Below the pieces are notes generated by a model. The model was not told the DNA's origin and did not search any database. It worked only from the letters and a program-made list of their open reading frames with translations. From assembly GCA_963422465.1 (NCBI GenBank), contig OY730172.1, positions 1,178,001 through 1,242,000 on the forward strand: 64,000 bases of DNA, read 5' to 3'. The position numbers and the translations under genes were made by a program. Positions 1 to 11,954 of the stretch are shown here, in pieces. Each line of letters opens with the position of its first letter. Positions within the stretch are counted from its first letter, which is position 1. This stretch comes from Lichina pygmaea (Eukaryota > Ascomycota > Lichinomycetes > Lichinales > Lichinaceae).

Positions 1-16
1 ATTAAAAGGGGGAAAA

Positions 17-31
17 GGGGGGGGGGGGGGG
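17..31. repeat. G homopolymer tract (15 G)
   Basis: This is a run of 15 G on the + strand at the window edge. A run of 20 A follows at 146-165. It is one of at least seven long G or C tracts in the window, all outside confidently called exons. Confidence 0.95.
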
Positions 32-399
32 TTTCCAAGGAGAAGATGTACGGGGTAAGCAGATCATACAGTATCATTAGTTGTTGGACGGTGTAAAAGT
101 GTTTCGTGAGGGACCAAAAGAATAGGGGTGCTTCGGCTTCTGATGAAAAAAAAAAAAAAAAAAAAGAGTAGAAGGTAAGGTGATGATGATGGTGATCGAA
201 CAGGGAACGGAAGAGAGGAACAAGAGGACGGGAGAGGGAAGTTGAGGTTGTCTTTCTCCCACGTTTCCAACGGCGCCTTGTCGGTGGTCATCGAGAAGAG
301 GAATGCCTCTTGACCGCCGCGTCTCTCGGAGAATGCCCAAAGGACGTCATCTTGCACCTTGCACCCGCCTGGGCACCCTTCCTTGCTGTTTCATCCCCT

Positions 400-1008
400 T
401 CAGCAGTTATGAACCAGCCGAAGACCCTGTCCGTTGAAATTCGGCCCGTTGTTGAAGAAAACTTGGCCAGTGTTGTCCGGGCTCGAGATGGAGAAGCGGA
501 AGGCCACACTCTCGGGGCATTGGAACGAGTTGATGACCCTGCGCAACGGCTCGGTGGGCGACGTTTCAAAGTTGATCGTCCCGAAGAGGAACGTCGGCTG
601 GGGCGCCTCGTTCCAGGAGAATTCCGGAGCGGACGGGACACGGTCAACGGCGAAGACGTCAACGCGGCTGTCGCCAAACTCGAAGAGGCGCGCATTGGCC
701 GGGAAGAAGGCCTCGAGCTGGCAGCCGTAGGCGTTGGGTGGAATGGAATCGAACTGGACCACCGAATCGGTTTCGAAGTTTCCCGGCCGATCGTTGAAGT
801 CGGCCACGTTGAAGAAGCTGGGATCGCTATTGCCCGGCTGGTCGGGCGACGCCTCGAAGATCTTTGTGATGAAAGTCGGGAAGATGGTCTGGCAGGCGCG
901 GGGCTGCAGGCTCTTGCCTTTCGTCGTCGGCGTCGGCGCCGGCGCGGCCTCGACGAGACCAATCACCGAGATCGCCACGAGGACGAGGCTGCTGACCGAA
1001 AGAGACAT
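400..1008 (-). CDS. Small secreted protein, But2 C-terminal domain-like
   Basis: This single-exon frame encodes 202 aa. The start is the ATG at 1008, which opens a clear signal peptide: a hydrophobic stretch of about 18 residues (LVLVAISVIGLVEA) followed by a small-residue cleavage site near residue 21 (EA-AP). The mature part, about 180 aa, has four or five cysteines, the last two residues being N-C. It is rich in F, N and beta-prone segments (for example CQLEAFFPANA and VAFRFSISS). This pattern fits the fungal secreted family annotated as ubiquitin 3 binding protein But2 C-terminal domain. The true role is unknown; members are extracellular or wall-associated rather than ubiquitin-related. 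No GPI signal or membrane segment is seen. The gene stands alone, with more than 4 kb to the next gene. The family call is from memory of the motif pattern; secretion is the firmer claim. Confidence 0.65.
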   Translation of the reverse strand: MSLSVSSLVLVAISVIGLVEAAPAPTPTTKGKSLQPRACQTIFPTFITKIFEASPDQPGNSDPSFFNVADFNDRPGNFETDSVVQFDSIPPNAYGCQLEAFFPANARLFEFGDSRVDVFAVDRVPSAPEFSWNEAPQPTFLFGTINFETSPTEPLRRVINSFQCPESVAFRFSISSPDNTGQVFFNNGPNFNGQGLRLVHNC

Positions 1009-1754
1009 CTTTGGATGCCGATTGGGCGGGGAAAGCCACTCGCTGCAGTCAACTGTCGAGACTCGGTCTGTCCTGATCGGAAGGTGATTGGAAGGTGGTC
1101 GAGGATCCCGTAGAGCAGAGCCGACTTGCCGAGAGAAGAGAGCGGAGGGAGGTCGTCCAACTTATAGGCAGCAGAGACTGCAGACGGAGAGCTCTGTCGC
1201 GGCGCAGAGGGGCCAAAGCTGGCAACTCGTGCCGCCAACCGACGAAGCTCGCATCATGCGAGGATGGGTTGCCGGTCCCCGTCAGACGGTCACGGCGTCC
1301 ACTTCAAGGCTGGGGCCAAGAAGCAGAGCGTGATACCCGAGCGAGGCGTTCAAGCCGGTGACCGTTGGGGCTTGGGGAGTGTGATCCAGCGCGCTTTGTC
1401 GTCCCCTTGCGATAGCGTCGTACGACGCTGACGGCGGTGGCGACGCATTCTAAGATTGCGGTGAAGCCGCCACGGCCTTGATGTCCTTCCCGCAACGTGC
1501 TCAGCCGGTTCAAGCTCAGGGCGGGCTCGCCCTCGGCATAGACGACGGGCGAGCGAGGCGTCAAGGGAAGCGTTCTGTCCTCGGAGCTGTGCGACCGAGC
1601 TTGCCGTTGACGGGTATCACAAGGCCATGGGCAGACAAGAGATGGGCAGATCGTGGCGTGATCTCAAGAGAGTCGGCATATGAGCTCATGCCGCATGCCC
1701 ACAGCGACGATTGCTCCATCAATGTTCTCGCGGACCGACCAAGGCTGACCGAGT

Positions 1755-1775
1755 GGGGGGGGGGGGGGGGGGGGG
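1755..1775. repeat. G homopolymer tract (21 G)
   Basis: An uninterrupted run of 21 G on the + strand in an intergenic region. It is of the same class as the tracts at 2964-2981, 20528-20544 and 27079-27098. Confidence 0.95.
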
Positions 1776-2963
1776 ACCGCAGCCATCTCGAGAGGGCATG
1801 CGTCACGCGGTTGTAAGCTCGCATCTTCCATCGACAATGGTTCGTATTGGGGGAGTGCGCGTCCCATCCGAGTCAAGTGACGTCCTGCAGGATGATTATC
1901 AGCACTGCATTAATAGCTCCAATGGCGGTTGGGTGAGTGTTACTCACGTTTGGTATTGTAACGTACTTACGCACGTAACGTACGTTACGTACAGTACGTC
2001 GTACGAGTACGTAGATGGTACGTACGTACATAGGTACTCCGTACTTCCGTACGTATTACCTAGGTCGAAGTTCGGATATCAGCGGCTGGAGCCTCGAGCC
2101 CTGCCGAAGCACGGAGGTACGAAGATACTTACGAAGTACTACACGTATCGGTACAGGGAGACCTCGGCTTCGGTCGGCAAGGCGACCTTAGTAGGCTCTC
2201 CGCGGAGAATATGCGCAGCGGGCGAACGGTCCGTGCTTCCGTCCGCCAGCAGACCACGTGACTTCTAGAATCTTCCATGTTCGACGCCAAAGACCTGACT
2301 CGAGGCATCCCCGCCGACGGATCAAGTCCACGAAGCTGCGTAGCGAGTCCACAGCCTCCCCAGACCTCCACGTAAAGATAAGCCGATCTATGCGCATACT
2401 CTGCAGGGGGGCCGTGCCACCATAACCAATTGCGCAGAAACGAGCTCACGACGTCGAGTAGGCCCCGGCACAGCAGGGAAACATGGGCCGATCGCTTGAC
2501 CAATCCGACTCCGAGCGCCTGGAGTGGAATGGGTCCAGAGACTGCAAACATAGTAGGTGACTGGGGAGCAGTCAAGCAGGGAGGAGTTGCTCCCTAGCCC
2601 AGGAGAGCTGGGGGAGAAGGTCTAGACGGAGGAACCAGGTCGTGAGGGCTTGGCCCCCCGGGGGTCTGAGATCAGCCGCTGGAAGTCAGCAGCTCGGGTT
2701 GTCTGCTGCAGTTGCCGGCGCTCCTGGGAGAAGCGTGGGCGGTCTAGGATTATGTGCTTGGCACTTTCCCACTGCCAGCCGCAGGGGCACGCTGGTGACT
2801 GGAAGGCGGCCAGGCCAGGCCAATCTTGCCCGTTCGGATCTGGGTCAGTAGACTGCCGTGTGCCTTCGGGAGGCCGGCGTGCAGCCGGAGGGTTGCTGTC
2901 TTGTACGTCATCTTGTCTGGTTTCCAGCCTCCACCTGGGTCTGGGTCAGTGGGATGGTGGGGT

Positions 2964-2981
2964 GGGGGGGGGGGGGGGGGG
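2964..2981. repeat. G homopolymer tract (18 G)
   Basis: A run of 18 G preceded by GGGATGGTGGGGT, so a longer G-rich stretch that could form a quadruplex. It is intergenic. Confidence 0.95.
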
Positions 2982-3184
2982 CCTCCTTCAAGCTCTTTCC
3001 ACCGATCCCTCACGCGTACGAGTACTTGGGCAGGAGTGGTTATATACAGTACCGGTACGTAAGTACGGTATACAGTACTCGTAGAGCAAAAGTTCTCACG
3101 GCAGTGCTATCATGCGTTCGACGTAGAACGACTACGGGGCAGGCAGCGGGAATATGTGAGAGATATCGAGATGTAGGGATAGAG

Positions 3185-3189
<5 letters not shown>

Positions 3190-3232
<43 letters not shown>
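3190..3232. repeat. (GA)n microsatellite
   Basis: A dinucleotide GA/AG repeat of about 43 nt with one AAAG interruption near 3221. It is intergenic. Confidence 0.9.
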
Positions 3233-3234
<2 letters not shown>

Positions 3235-5119
3235 ACCTGATTTCCGTTCCGGACAGGCAAGCCAATCGACCAATGACTATCGTACTCGTACATGTGGCCC
3301 CCCAAGAACCCTACGCCCTACGCCCTCCCCCTCGGCTGCTAGGGCTAGCGCTAGACAACACCGGTTACGTCTCTCTGGTCATCTGTACTCCGTAAGGCAG
3401 ACGGGCGTCGATGAAATGTTGCCACGACACCAAAAGAAAAAGGAAGGTGTGACGACGTCAGAAAAGTCGTCGACAGCCTTCACTTCTACGAGTACTCGTT
3501 AGATCTTGGGGGGGCGGGGGAAAGTCGTGGTGATTAATCAATCGGATACAGACGGCCCTGATGATTTCGTGACCGTCTAGTCGTAAGCCATCTTGATCGT
3601 CCGACGCTGTAAAACCGCTCTCTGGCCCTCTCTCTTTGCGACTGTCGCTCCGTCAGCCTAATTTTCCTTCCTTTCCCGGAATCAACGGTAGCGGGTAGCG
3701 GGTAAGTTACGTCTGATATCGATCAAAATGGACAGGGGCCGTTCTTGCTGGAGCTACAAGACATCGATGTCGGACAATTACTCTGGTACCCCGCACTATG
3801 CCCCTCGGTGCCCCTCTTACTTCCATGCCCCCGCGCATAAATCGATACGTGCGCTTTGCCGAGCTACACTGTATGAAGCCAGGTATTTCTTCAACTCAAG
3901 CCAGGCACAAGCGTCATAAGTCTTGGAAGCATCGCACACAACACATCCTTCGGTCGTATTTTTCCTCTGGTCGCGTCTAGTGTCTGGCTCTGTTTCCGTC
4001 AAGTCAGATCTTATTCTTGATGTCATACATGGTATTTTCGGCGGTGTGAGGCCCCCATCAGCGGTGTCCGGTTGAGCGGTCGGGGAGCTGATGTCCCAAA
4101 AGTTTAGTGGCACTTGGTCTGTCTAGGGAGTGCCGCCAAACTAGAAGTACTTATGCTAGGCGACGGGGGCACCGAAGTAAGATGCGCGCATAGAGGGGGG
4201 TACCGCAGTAATTGTCCGAGATGATGTCGATTGAAGCCCTCTCGGACTCGGGAGCTATATGGCCTCCTATCTACGTAACGTACGTAGCTGACTAACGCTA
4301 CTGACTAAGCCAGGCTCAGCCCTGGCTCTGCCTGCGGCCGCAACAGTTCTAGCACAAGTCTCGGTCGTCATAAGCATCATAACCCTCCCGTCTACCCGTA
4401 TATCACTGTATGGCTGTCTAAGTATTGAAAGAGGGAGTGGGGGAAGGCAGAGGGAGCATGAAAAAGAATATAGGACTCTTCGAGCTCGTTTCACTTCGCG
4501 TATACGTCGTTGTGATGTTGTGGAGGCGTCATGGAGACTGTCGTACTGATGCTGGGAAAAAGTCCCGACAAACACACACACAAAAGTAGCTGTTTCTGGA
4601 AGAGAACGCAAGACGCACGATCCTCGCTGGATCAATCAACACGTCATCTTCGCCGGATGTGAGGCAGCAAACAAGCAACGCCAACAATTCAAGCAACCAA
4701 CACGGAGAAACTAAAATCGGAGAACCGAGCTGTGTGAATCACCCACTCGCACGATGGGATCCGATACAAGAAGCGAAGAACGAGCGGGCTTGGCGCGGCC
4801 TGGATTGGCCTGGCCTGGCACTCCCCCCGCCGTAGGAGAGTGGGACAGGATTCGCATCGAAGAAAACGAATGCACAGAGAACATGACGGATGCACATGGA
4901 AGAAAGGGATCAAGGGGTATCTGTAAATACTGTCTAGCACCGAGGGAGAATCAAAAAGGGTAGGTCATGCTGTATTGAGGTGAGGGAGGTGCTGGGCCTG
5001 GTCAGGGGTGCGGTACGTTCGGGGCTTGGGTATCGACCCGGTCATCGATGAGCGATGGTGTGACGGCAGGAAGAGCGGGTGGTATCGGTCCGCGGTGGCT
5101 TGTCGTCGGGAAGGAACCG

Positions 5120-7279
5120 TCAGACGGCAATCTGCCTCCTCGGGACCGTCTCCAGGGGCGACGGAGCACGGCCGTCGAGGGTCAATCCCTTTCCGGACGA
5201 CGACGATGTCGACGATGCGGATGGCGTCTTGCCCGTTGCCACCGTCGTCGCTGTCGTTGTCGCCGAGCTGTTGGTGCCCGTGCTGCTGTTTGTAGGAGCC
5301 ACCGACGCCGTCGACGTGGATGCCTTTCCTCTGCTCGTTCTCAGCCCAGGCCGAGTAGGTTTCGCGCCCGTCGGAGTGCTGCTCGCTGGAGATGAGCTGT
5401 GTGGCGACGCCGCCGCCGCCGCCGCCGCCGCTTGATCGTGGGTCTTGCTGGATCTGTGGAGGTCCGCGGAGCCGGCAGAGGTCCGCTTGGGAATGGCTAT
5501 CGAGTGCGACGGGACGTCCGCGCCGATCGACGTTCGAGCATGGCCGTCACCGCCGTCCGGATCCGTGGTCGTGTCGGCGACGTTGGCTTTCACGGCGTGG
5601 CGCCGGCCGTCGACGGTCTTGGACATCTCGCCGACCTCGCCTCGGATGCCCGAGTCGACGATCGTGCCCATGGGCCAGCCACCGAGGTTCCTCCCCAGCT
5701 GCGCGAGCAGGTGCACGAACGCGGCGTGCATGTCGAGGAAGATGCCCTCCTTGCCCGCCAGTTCGGCCAGGCCCTTGGCTCGGACGTCGGCCCGTCGCGG
5801 ATGGCCGTCCGGGTCGACGCTGCGGCCGGAGAGGAAGGACGAGACCGGGACCGAATCTCGGCTGAGGATGCTGCTCGCGTCGCTGCTGCCGCTGCCGCTG
5901 CCGCTGCCGCTGCCGCTGCCGCTGCCGCTGCCGCTGCCGCACGCTGCCGTCTCGCGCCTCTCGGCCATCTGCACGATGCGCGAGGCCATGCCGGCGAAGA
6001 CGTGCAGGATGTCCTTGTAGGCCCGCGCGGCCCGACGCTCGTCGCGGCCGGCCCAGGCGATAAACGCGTATCGGCGCATGCGGCCGCGCGCACACGAATC
6101 CTGCAGCCGGAAGACGAACGAGATGGTGTAGCCGGACCGGTCGTCCCCGAAGAAGAGCGGCCCCGTGTGGGTGCGCGGCAGCTGCTCGCAGCTGAGGGTC
6201 CGGATGCACGACCGGCGGAGGAGCGAATGGGCGTCGAGCGACGAAGGCTGCCGGGTCGAGAGGTAGGTGAGCGTGTGGGCGTGTGTGGGTGGCGTCGACG
6301 GAGGCGTGGTCGGGAACGAGGTGGCGAAGGTCGAGGTGCGGGAGACGTCGGGCGTGTGCATGGACGACGACGACGAAGACGAAGAAGACGGCGACGACGA
6401 CGAGGACAACGACGACGACGACGGCGGCGGGATGCCGTCGTCGTCGTCTTCGCCGACGCTCGTGCCGGGGGTCAGATGCGCGCCAGCGGCATCTCGGTAC
6501 GGACGATGCGTCTTCTTCGCGTTCCTCGTCCACTCGGACGCGTGCTTCTCGTCGAGGCGCGAGAGGTCGACGGTCACGTTGCCGCTGCCAGGCGCGAGGA
6601 AGGCCTCGCGCGTCCGCAGCACCGGACTGCCGTTCCGGCCCCGTCCGTCGTTGGCCGGGCTGCCGGGCGCGCCGTCCGGCAGCCTCTCGCTGACCGTCTT
6701 CGGGATCGACAGGCTGCAGTTCAGGCAGGTGTCGGTGGACGAGGTTGAGCCGGCGGCCGGGCCGGCGCCGCCGTACCGGGCAGCGGCACCGCTGCTGCCC
6801 AGGCTGGCCGAGTAGCACGAAAGCTGGTACGAGCCCGGGCTGCGCGGGCTCTCCAGCGGCGACGGAGGATCGATTGGCACGGCAGGGTAGGTGTTGTCGT
6901 CGCCGTGCGCCAGTCGCGTCTGCAGGTGCTGATCCAGGAGGCTCGACCTCTGGGCCGCCGGCGCGCCGTGGCTGCGACGGGAGAAGGACGGAGCGCGCGA
7001 GTGGGGCTCGCTGTTTGGGCGCTTGGGCGAATCGACCTTCTCGAGACTCTCGGCCGGCGCCGGTGGCGTCGTGCCGTCATGTCGTCGCGACGTCGTCGAC
7101 GACGTGCTGGGCTTCGGCGTGCCGGCACCCGTGCCCGTCCCCGACGTCGTCGTCGTCGTCACGTCGACGCCGGTGGCGCCGGCGTCCGGCGGGAAGCAGG
7201 TCAAGCACGAGATGGGCAGCACCTGGGTGCAGAGGATCGACGTCGGTCCGTGGACTTCGCAGAAGTGCGCGAGGGAGAT
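5120..7279 (-). CDS. Folliculin/Lst7 homologue (first exon not resolved)
   Basis: Folliculin/Lst7 partners with Lst4/FNIP at the vacuole as a GTPase-activating complex for Rag-type GTPases in amino-acid signalling to TORC1. The frame from the splice acceptor at 7280 encodes 719 aa. It opens with the family hallmark SLAHFCEVHGP, followed by the SILCTQ and LPISC motifs. Further on are TCLNCSLS, a SGYTISFVFRLQD strand and RYAFIAWAGRDERRA, which build the longin-type N-terminal domain. Long low-complexity inserts separate these blocks: a Ser/Thr/Pro-rich region, an Asp/Ser run, and (GS)n near residues 445-465. As in yeast Lst7, no C-terminal DENN half is evident. The frame closes just upstream of SLAHF without an ATG, and a CTAAC branch-like site plus CGGCAG acceptor sits there. 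A very short first exon must therefore lie upstream; its position is not settled. Confidence 0.85.
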   Translation of the reverse strand: MSLAHFCEVHGPTSILCTQVLPISCLTCFPPDAGATGVDVTTTTTSGTGTGAGTPKPSTSSTTSRRHDGTTPPAPAESLEKVDSPKRPNSEPHSRAPSFSRRSHGAPAAQRSSLLDQHLQTRLAHGDDNTYPAVPIDPPSPLESPRSPGSYQLSCYSASLGSSGAAARYGGAGPAAGSTSSTDTCLNCSLSIPKTVSERLPDGAPGSPANDGRGRNGSPVLRTREAFLAPGSGNVTVDLSRLDEKHASEWTRNAKKTHRPYRDAAGAHLTPGTSVGEDDDDGIPPPSSSSLSSSSSPSSSSSSSSSMHTPDVSRTSTFATSFPTTPPSTPPTHAHTLTYLSTRQPSSLDAHSLLRRSCIRTLSCEQLPRTHTGPLFFGDDRSGYTISFVFRLQDSCARGRMRRYAFIAWAGRDERRAARAYKDILHVFAGMASRIVQMAERRETAACGSGSGSGSGSGSGSGSGSSDASSILSRDSVPVSSFLSGRSVDPDGHPRRADVRAKGLAELAGKEGIFLDMHAAFVHLLAQLGRNLGGWPMGTIVDSGIRGEVGEMSKTVDGRRHAVKANVADTTTDPDGGDGHARTSIGADVPSHSIAIPKRTSAGSADLHRSSKTHDQAAAAAAAASPHSSSPASSTPTGAKPTRPGLRTSRGKASTSTASVAPTNSSTGTNSSATTTATTVATGKTPSASSTSSSSGKGLTLDGRAPSPLETVPRRQIAV
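5886..5940. repeat. In-gene (GCTGCC)n hexamer repeat
   Basis: About nine copies of the hexamer GCTGCC on the + strand. On the coding (-) strand they encode a Gly-Ser dipeptide repeat inside the folliculin/Lst7 homologue. The repeat keeps the frame open, so length changes would alter only linker length. Confidence 0.9.
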
Positions 7280-10200
7280 CTGCCGGTGTCGCGGCCCGAG
7301 GTTAGATCATCGACGAGCATGACATCAGACGGCGGCGCACATGGGATCAGGTCCCTGGCTTTGCGCCGGAACGGACAAAGCAACGCCTGTCGAGCCACCC
7401 CCCCCCCCCCAGGCGCCGTGAAGGCCCAGGGCAAAAGGCATCGTGTCATGGCGCCACACGGTCCGCGTCTTTCGCCCGTCGACGGATGACACCATCGGAC
7501 CGACGAGCTGCCCGTCGAGCGTAGCAAGCGCGTGACGACCAAGGGAGAGGATAAGATAGATGACCACCCACCAGAAAGTCCATCGTTCCTGTCTCTGGCT
7601 CTCCGCGCCTTTCTTTCCCGTCCTTGGACGGCGATCGGGGAGGGGAGAGGGAACGCTAGCTTGTAGGAGCAGTCTCGCGGACGGTCCTAGCACTTCTATG
7701 CCAGCTCCACCTTGTCCACCCTCTCCGCCAACTTCTCCACCTCCGCCTCGTCCTCGTCCTCCTCCTGTCCCCTCAGGGGCGGAAGAAGGGATGGTGTGAG
7801 CGGTGGGTCCGTTTAGGCCGCCATCCGGGTTCAAACGGGCACAAGCGTCGGGACGAATTCAAGGGAGGGCGCAGCTGCTTTCCGATGCTAGTGGGCGTAT
7901 GCCGGAGGTGGTGGTGGTGGTAGCGGTATTTAGAATATTGTGGTGGTGGTGACGATAACCGGGGGGGTGTGAGGCGAGACTGTTCAGGTGACGTTCGTTC
8001 GGCTCGGTCTGGTGTAACTACACCTTCCGTCTCCTACGTATCGCTTCCGCTTCGAGCAGGTGAATCCGTCCTTCTCGTTTTAAAGGGAGCTCACTGAAAG
8101 GGCAAAGGCCTGGTCGTCCTTGGCTCGGTTGCTTCTTGATACAGCGCCGGACGAAGTTGGTGGAAAGAACGAAGGGAGCGACGGACGGGCGGGCGGGCGG
8201 ATGGGCGGATGGACGGGCTTGGTCGATCTGCTTTAGGAAGGGAGAAACGTTTTCGGAAGGTGCGCCGGTCGTTGTGCGCTCGCCGGAATGATAGGACAGC
8301 GCACGTGTGGTATGTGAACGGGCTTGGATCGACAGCATCGACGGACGAGAGTCGGATCGTTATATCTCCCCCTCGAGCGGTACGGAGCACAGTACAGAAG
8401 ATATGCGGTATAGGGCTTTGCCGGGGTACGGGATGGTCCCTGTTATCGGCCTCTCGTACGGCATCAAGGCGACGACATGGAGAGAAAGGGTTGATGCGCA
8501 GATGCTTTCAGCCGGTTGCATCTTGTGGAGTATGCGCCTTTGCCGAATCATCGTCTTCCTTGCGGTGTCACGTCTTGCTCAAGTGCTCCACAACATCGAA
8601 ACAACGACAACGACGACGACGACAACATCATCATCGTCGTCGTCATGTCTCTTCTACATATCTCTCCCCCCCCCCCTCTGTCGCTGCAAATCTCCCTCTT
8701 GCGTCGTCATCTGCGCGTGGCATGAAAACCCCAATAGACAGCGCACATGCGTGGAGGCCGCATGGCTCTGGCGCCTGGTCCTTGCCATGCCACACAGTCA
8801 AGTTACCAATCGCCGAATCCATATTGCCGCAGGAGCTACGGTGCCCCTGCGACATCCGCACGCATGGCGTCGTTCCAAGAGAACAACAACTTCGCCATTG
8901 GCCCCTTCATGTTTTCTTTTTGGTCTCTGTTTTACCTCAAACTCTCCCCCAGTCCACGCCGCCTCTCCCACCTTCGATCCCGGCCCGACGCCGCCCATCC
9001 TCTCTGGTCTGCCGGCCCCCGTCGAAAGAACGACCCAGATCGCCCTAGGGCTGCTCGCGCAAGGAGGCTGAGAAGGACCGGGGGGGGCCCGCAGGATGTA
9101 ACCCGGCTTGTTGTGCGGCCTCCGGCACTCCTCCAATCTTACAGGTCCTCCCAACCTTGGTCAAGCCAACCCTTGCATCAGCCATACGTACAGCAAGCAG
9201 AGGGAAAGATGAGCAGTGTACGGAAGTACAGATGTACCGAGTACATATCTACTTACAAGTAGAGTATCGTAAAGGACCCTCTGGGTTGTAAGACCAAAAG
9301 AAACGAGAAGAGGACCACGCTGCGCACGGTGACCACGCTAGATGCCCTCGGTACGTACTTAGGTACGTTCCGGCTGTGGAGGGCAGCGTCGTGTTTCGTC
9401 CGCCGTGCTCCCGTCGCAAGGTAGATTTCTGCTCGCCAGAGAGAAACCGGCGGTGCTCTCCACAGGTGCCAGGATAGAAGATGTGCCCCGCATCAGCCCC
9501 GGGACCCAGAGCGCTTGTCTCACCGACTTGCGCGGTCAGACCGGTCTCTTCCTCCGTTCTGGAGAGTCTTGTTGGCTCCTTTGATCATGCTCGGCGAGGA
9601 TCGAAGATGCAGCTGCAGCTCGGGTATGCGGTAGGTCATCTCTGGTATGCCCCACGGACCTCTCCTTTGTCACGAGACCCCGGTCCGACCCCAGAACGAT
9701 GTCTTGACTTCTGTCGGCTTCTCTCTCCTCTCACGACTTCTTCGTTTTCTCTCGGCATGTGCCCGTGCGCGGAGCTTCCCCTTGTCGTCGTCGTCCCGGT
9801 CGGACGCACTTTGTGGTCTTCTCGCATGTGAGAGGGCTGTCCGCGACGCATCATCTCGGCTGGCTGCGGCATTTGGCCCACATGTCCTGGCACGGCCAGC
9901 TTGTCAGGATCAAGGACGTGGATGGAAGTGGTACTAAAGCCCGAGCATCGTTAGTCGACTTGTAAGCGTGTTTGAAAGAAAACCCGGTTTTTCTTGCTCT
10001 CGAGCTGGTTCGTACCTACGAGGTATACGTACGGACTTACCAGAGATGGAGAAGACAAGAGCCGGGGTCCGGTTAGGCTCTCGGCACTGGCAACAGCTTG
10101 CGAAAGCTGGGGCAACAGGGCGTTCATCCTTCGTTCTCGATCGCGTGGAATCCGTTGGCTCTATTACCGGCAGCGACGGGCAAGGCGTTGAGCCAAAAGG

Positions 10201-11954
10201 AATATGAGGTAACACGACTGCGGCACGAGACGTCCTTCCGTACTACACAGGAGGAAGTACGGAGGAGGTACGTGACGTACCCTACTGAAGTAGCGTCGCC
10301 TTTCCACATCAGACTGCTGCAGCCAGGAATGTACCCGCTCCAACGGCCCGGCCGGGGAAGTGGAGGTGCAAAGCCGAAAAGAGAACCCTCGCATCGCGTC
10401 TCAACAAAGGGAAGAAAGCTCCAAGAACGACCTTAGAGGCGGTCAGACGGGACGGCGGGACTGGGCGGCCGGGCTCACCGGTCTCATCATGTCTCATCCC
10501 ACGCCAAGTGACAACGTCGATGTCACGGCGACGTTTAGCCAAGTCAAGCCAAGTCAAGCCAAGCCAAGCCGTGCTGATCCGGAGACCAGACCGGGCAAGG
10601 CTGGCCTTCCGTGCGAAGACCAAAGGAGATCCATGCTGATCCTGAGGCCATGCTGATCCCCAGTGAGGCCCAGACCTGGCCACGCTGGCCTTCCACGTCC
10701 GGACCGCAAGAGGGCCACGTAAGACGCGGATATCATCGTGATCTTTAAGACGGGGCAAAAGTCTCGCTGTAAGCCTATACTGTATGCCTCACCAGCGTGA
10801 GAGATGTCTTGACTCCTCGTGGGTGGGTCCAGAGAAGCTATTCGCTGATATCGCCGGTATGACCTTGCGGTTGATTGGTAAGTACAGCATGTCCTAAAGC
10901 AGATCACCAGACCGTCAGTGGCCTGTCACCGACGGCTGCCCTGTGGAGGTAGAAGTTACAGTGCAGGAATTAGTGGATGGGCGTACAAGTACGAGGGCGT
11001 GGAGGGGTACTGTGGGGCCACGGAGCGGGTAGCATTCCTCGCACCTTGCTGGTACGCAAGGCGTGCTCCGGTCGTCTCGACGACGCCACCAAATCCCTTG
11101 CGTGGGATGTGCGATGTGCGATGTGCGATGTGCGATGTCGGCCGTGGGAGTGTCAGCAGGGGAGCTCTTCGTAGATTTCAATTTCATCAAATGCACTTTC
11201 TTCGGGTGTGACGTGATGTGACATGGATGCGATGCGATGTGATGTGACACCGCGGGATGCTTCCACCGTGAGGTGATTTGAGTAGGTACTGGACGTGTCA
11301 TGATTCTGCAACCAGGACCAGCCATCCCGTATGGCGATGTGATCGTTCAGAGGACTTGCTATCGTGATCGCTGGAGGCGTTGAGGATGATGACCGATCGT
11401 GCTGAAGGAGTTTGTGCTTCCATCAAGAGGGAACAACTTCGGCTCTCATACTCATTTAAGGTGATCATTCTTTTCCGTCCCAGCAGACAGAGTGCTAGGT
11501 ACAGTACTGTCGATAAGCCTGATCATCTGTATAAGTATGATGTTGATTACCGATGGTGGTGGATCAGCATGAGGTAAATCCAACCATCGGCCAGTGACAA
11601 ATCCCACCAAGACCCATGTTCACCGGAATATGATAGCGATTTCTGAATCATCCCCACATGGACCTCCATAGATAGCAAGGCTAGGAAGCAACACACAAGT
11701 CGACGGACATATGAGACCTCGAAGATCGTAGAGTGAAAAGGCGCCGGAGTATATCCATCATCGACTCGTCGCACGAGACACTTGTTGAGCAAAAATCCAA
11801 AAGGGTCCTCGACCTGATCAAGACCGCTGAAACACGCAGTGAAAGGAATAGCGATCGTAAAAGAATACAGAGACTTTGAACGGAAGATGCTCGAACGGGG
11901 ATAGAAGGAGGAGAAAATATAAACATATGTATATATATATCAGAAAGAAAGAGG
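7280..11954. other. Intergenic region, no supported gene
   Basis: About 4.7 kb that should contain the missing first exon and promoter of the folliculin gene at its left end (7280-7600). It also has a 13-C tract (7398-7410), an ACG/CATCATCGTCGT-rich patch (about 8600-8650), GTACGT words near 9350 and 10240-10285, a repeat patch of AAGCCAAGTC type (10540-10572) and a GATGTGC heptamer array near 11105. Open frames of up to 279 codons occur here, but they have repeat-driven composition and no recognisable domain. Confidence 0.5.
11103..11137. repeat. GATGTGC heptamer tandem array
   Basis: About four to five head-to-tail copies of GATGTGC or GATGTGCGATG. They are followed 70-130 nt later by looser GATGTGATGTGAC and GATGCGATGCGATG copies (about 11212-11260). 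The array is intergenic. Confidence 0.8.

Larger units (their letters stand above)
1009..5119. other. Intergenic region, no supported gene
   Basis: About 4.1 kb without a frame I can defend. It holds a 21-G tract (1755-1775), an 18-G tract (2964-2981), a (GA)n microsatellite (about 3190-3232), a dense patch of GTACGT-type words (about 1957-2056) and small GC-rich direct repeats of GGCCTGG type (about 4790-4820). Short open frames here lack family resemblance and good codon use. Confidence 0.6.

Noticed and set aside
5399-6748. Long open frames on both strands across the folliculin/Lst7 gene
   Set aside because: They are Arg/Ala-rich shadows with homopeptide runs. Only the minus-strand frame has conserved motifs.
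8209-9071. Overlapping plus-strand frames of 254-279 codons
   Set aside because: They contain poly-Thr/poly-Ser stretches from an ACG/TCG repeat and have no recognisable family motif or splice pattern.
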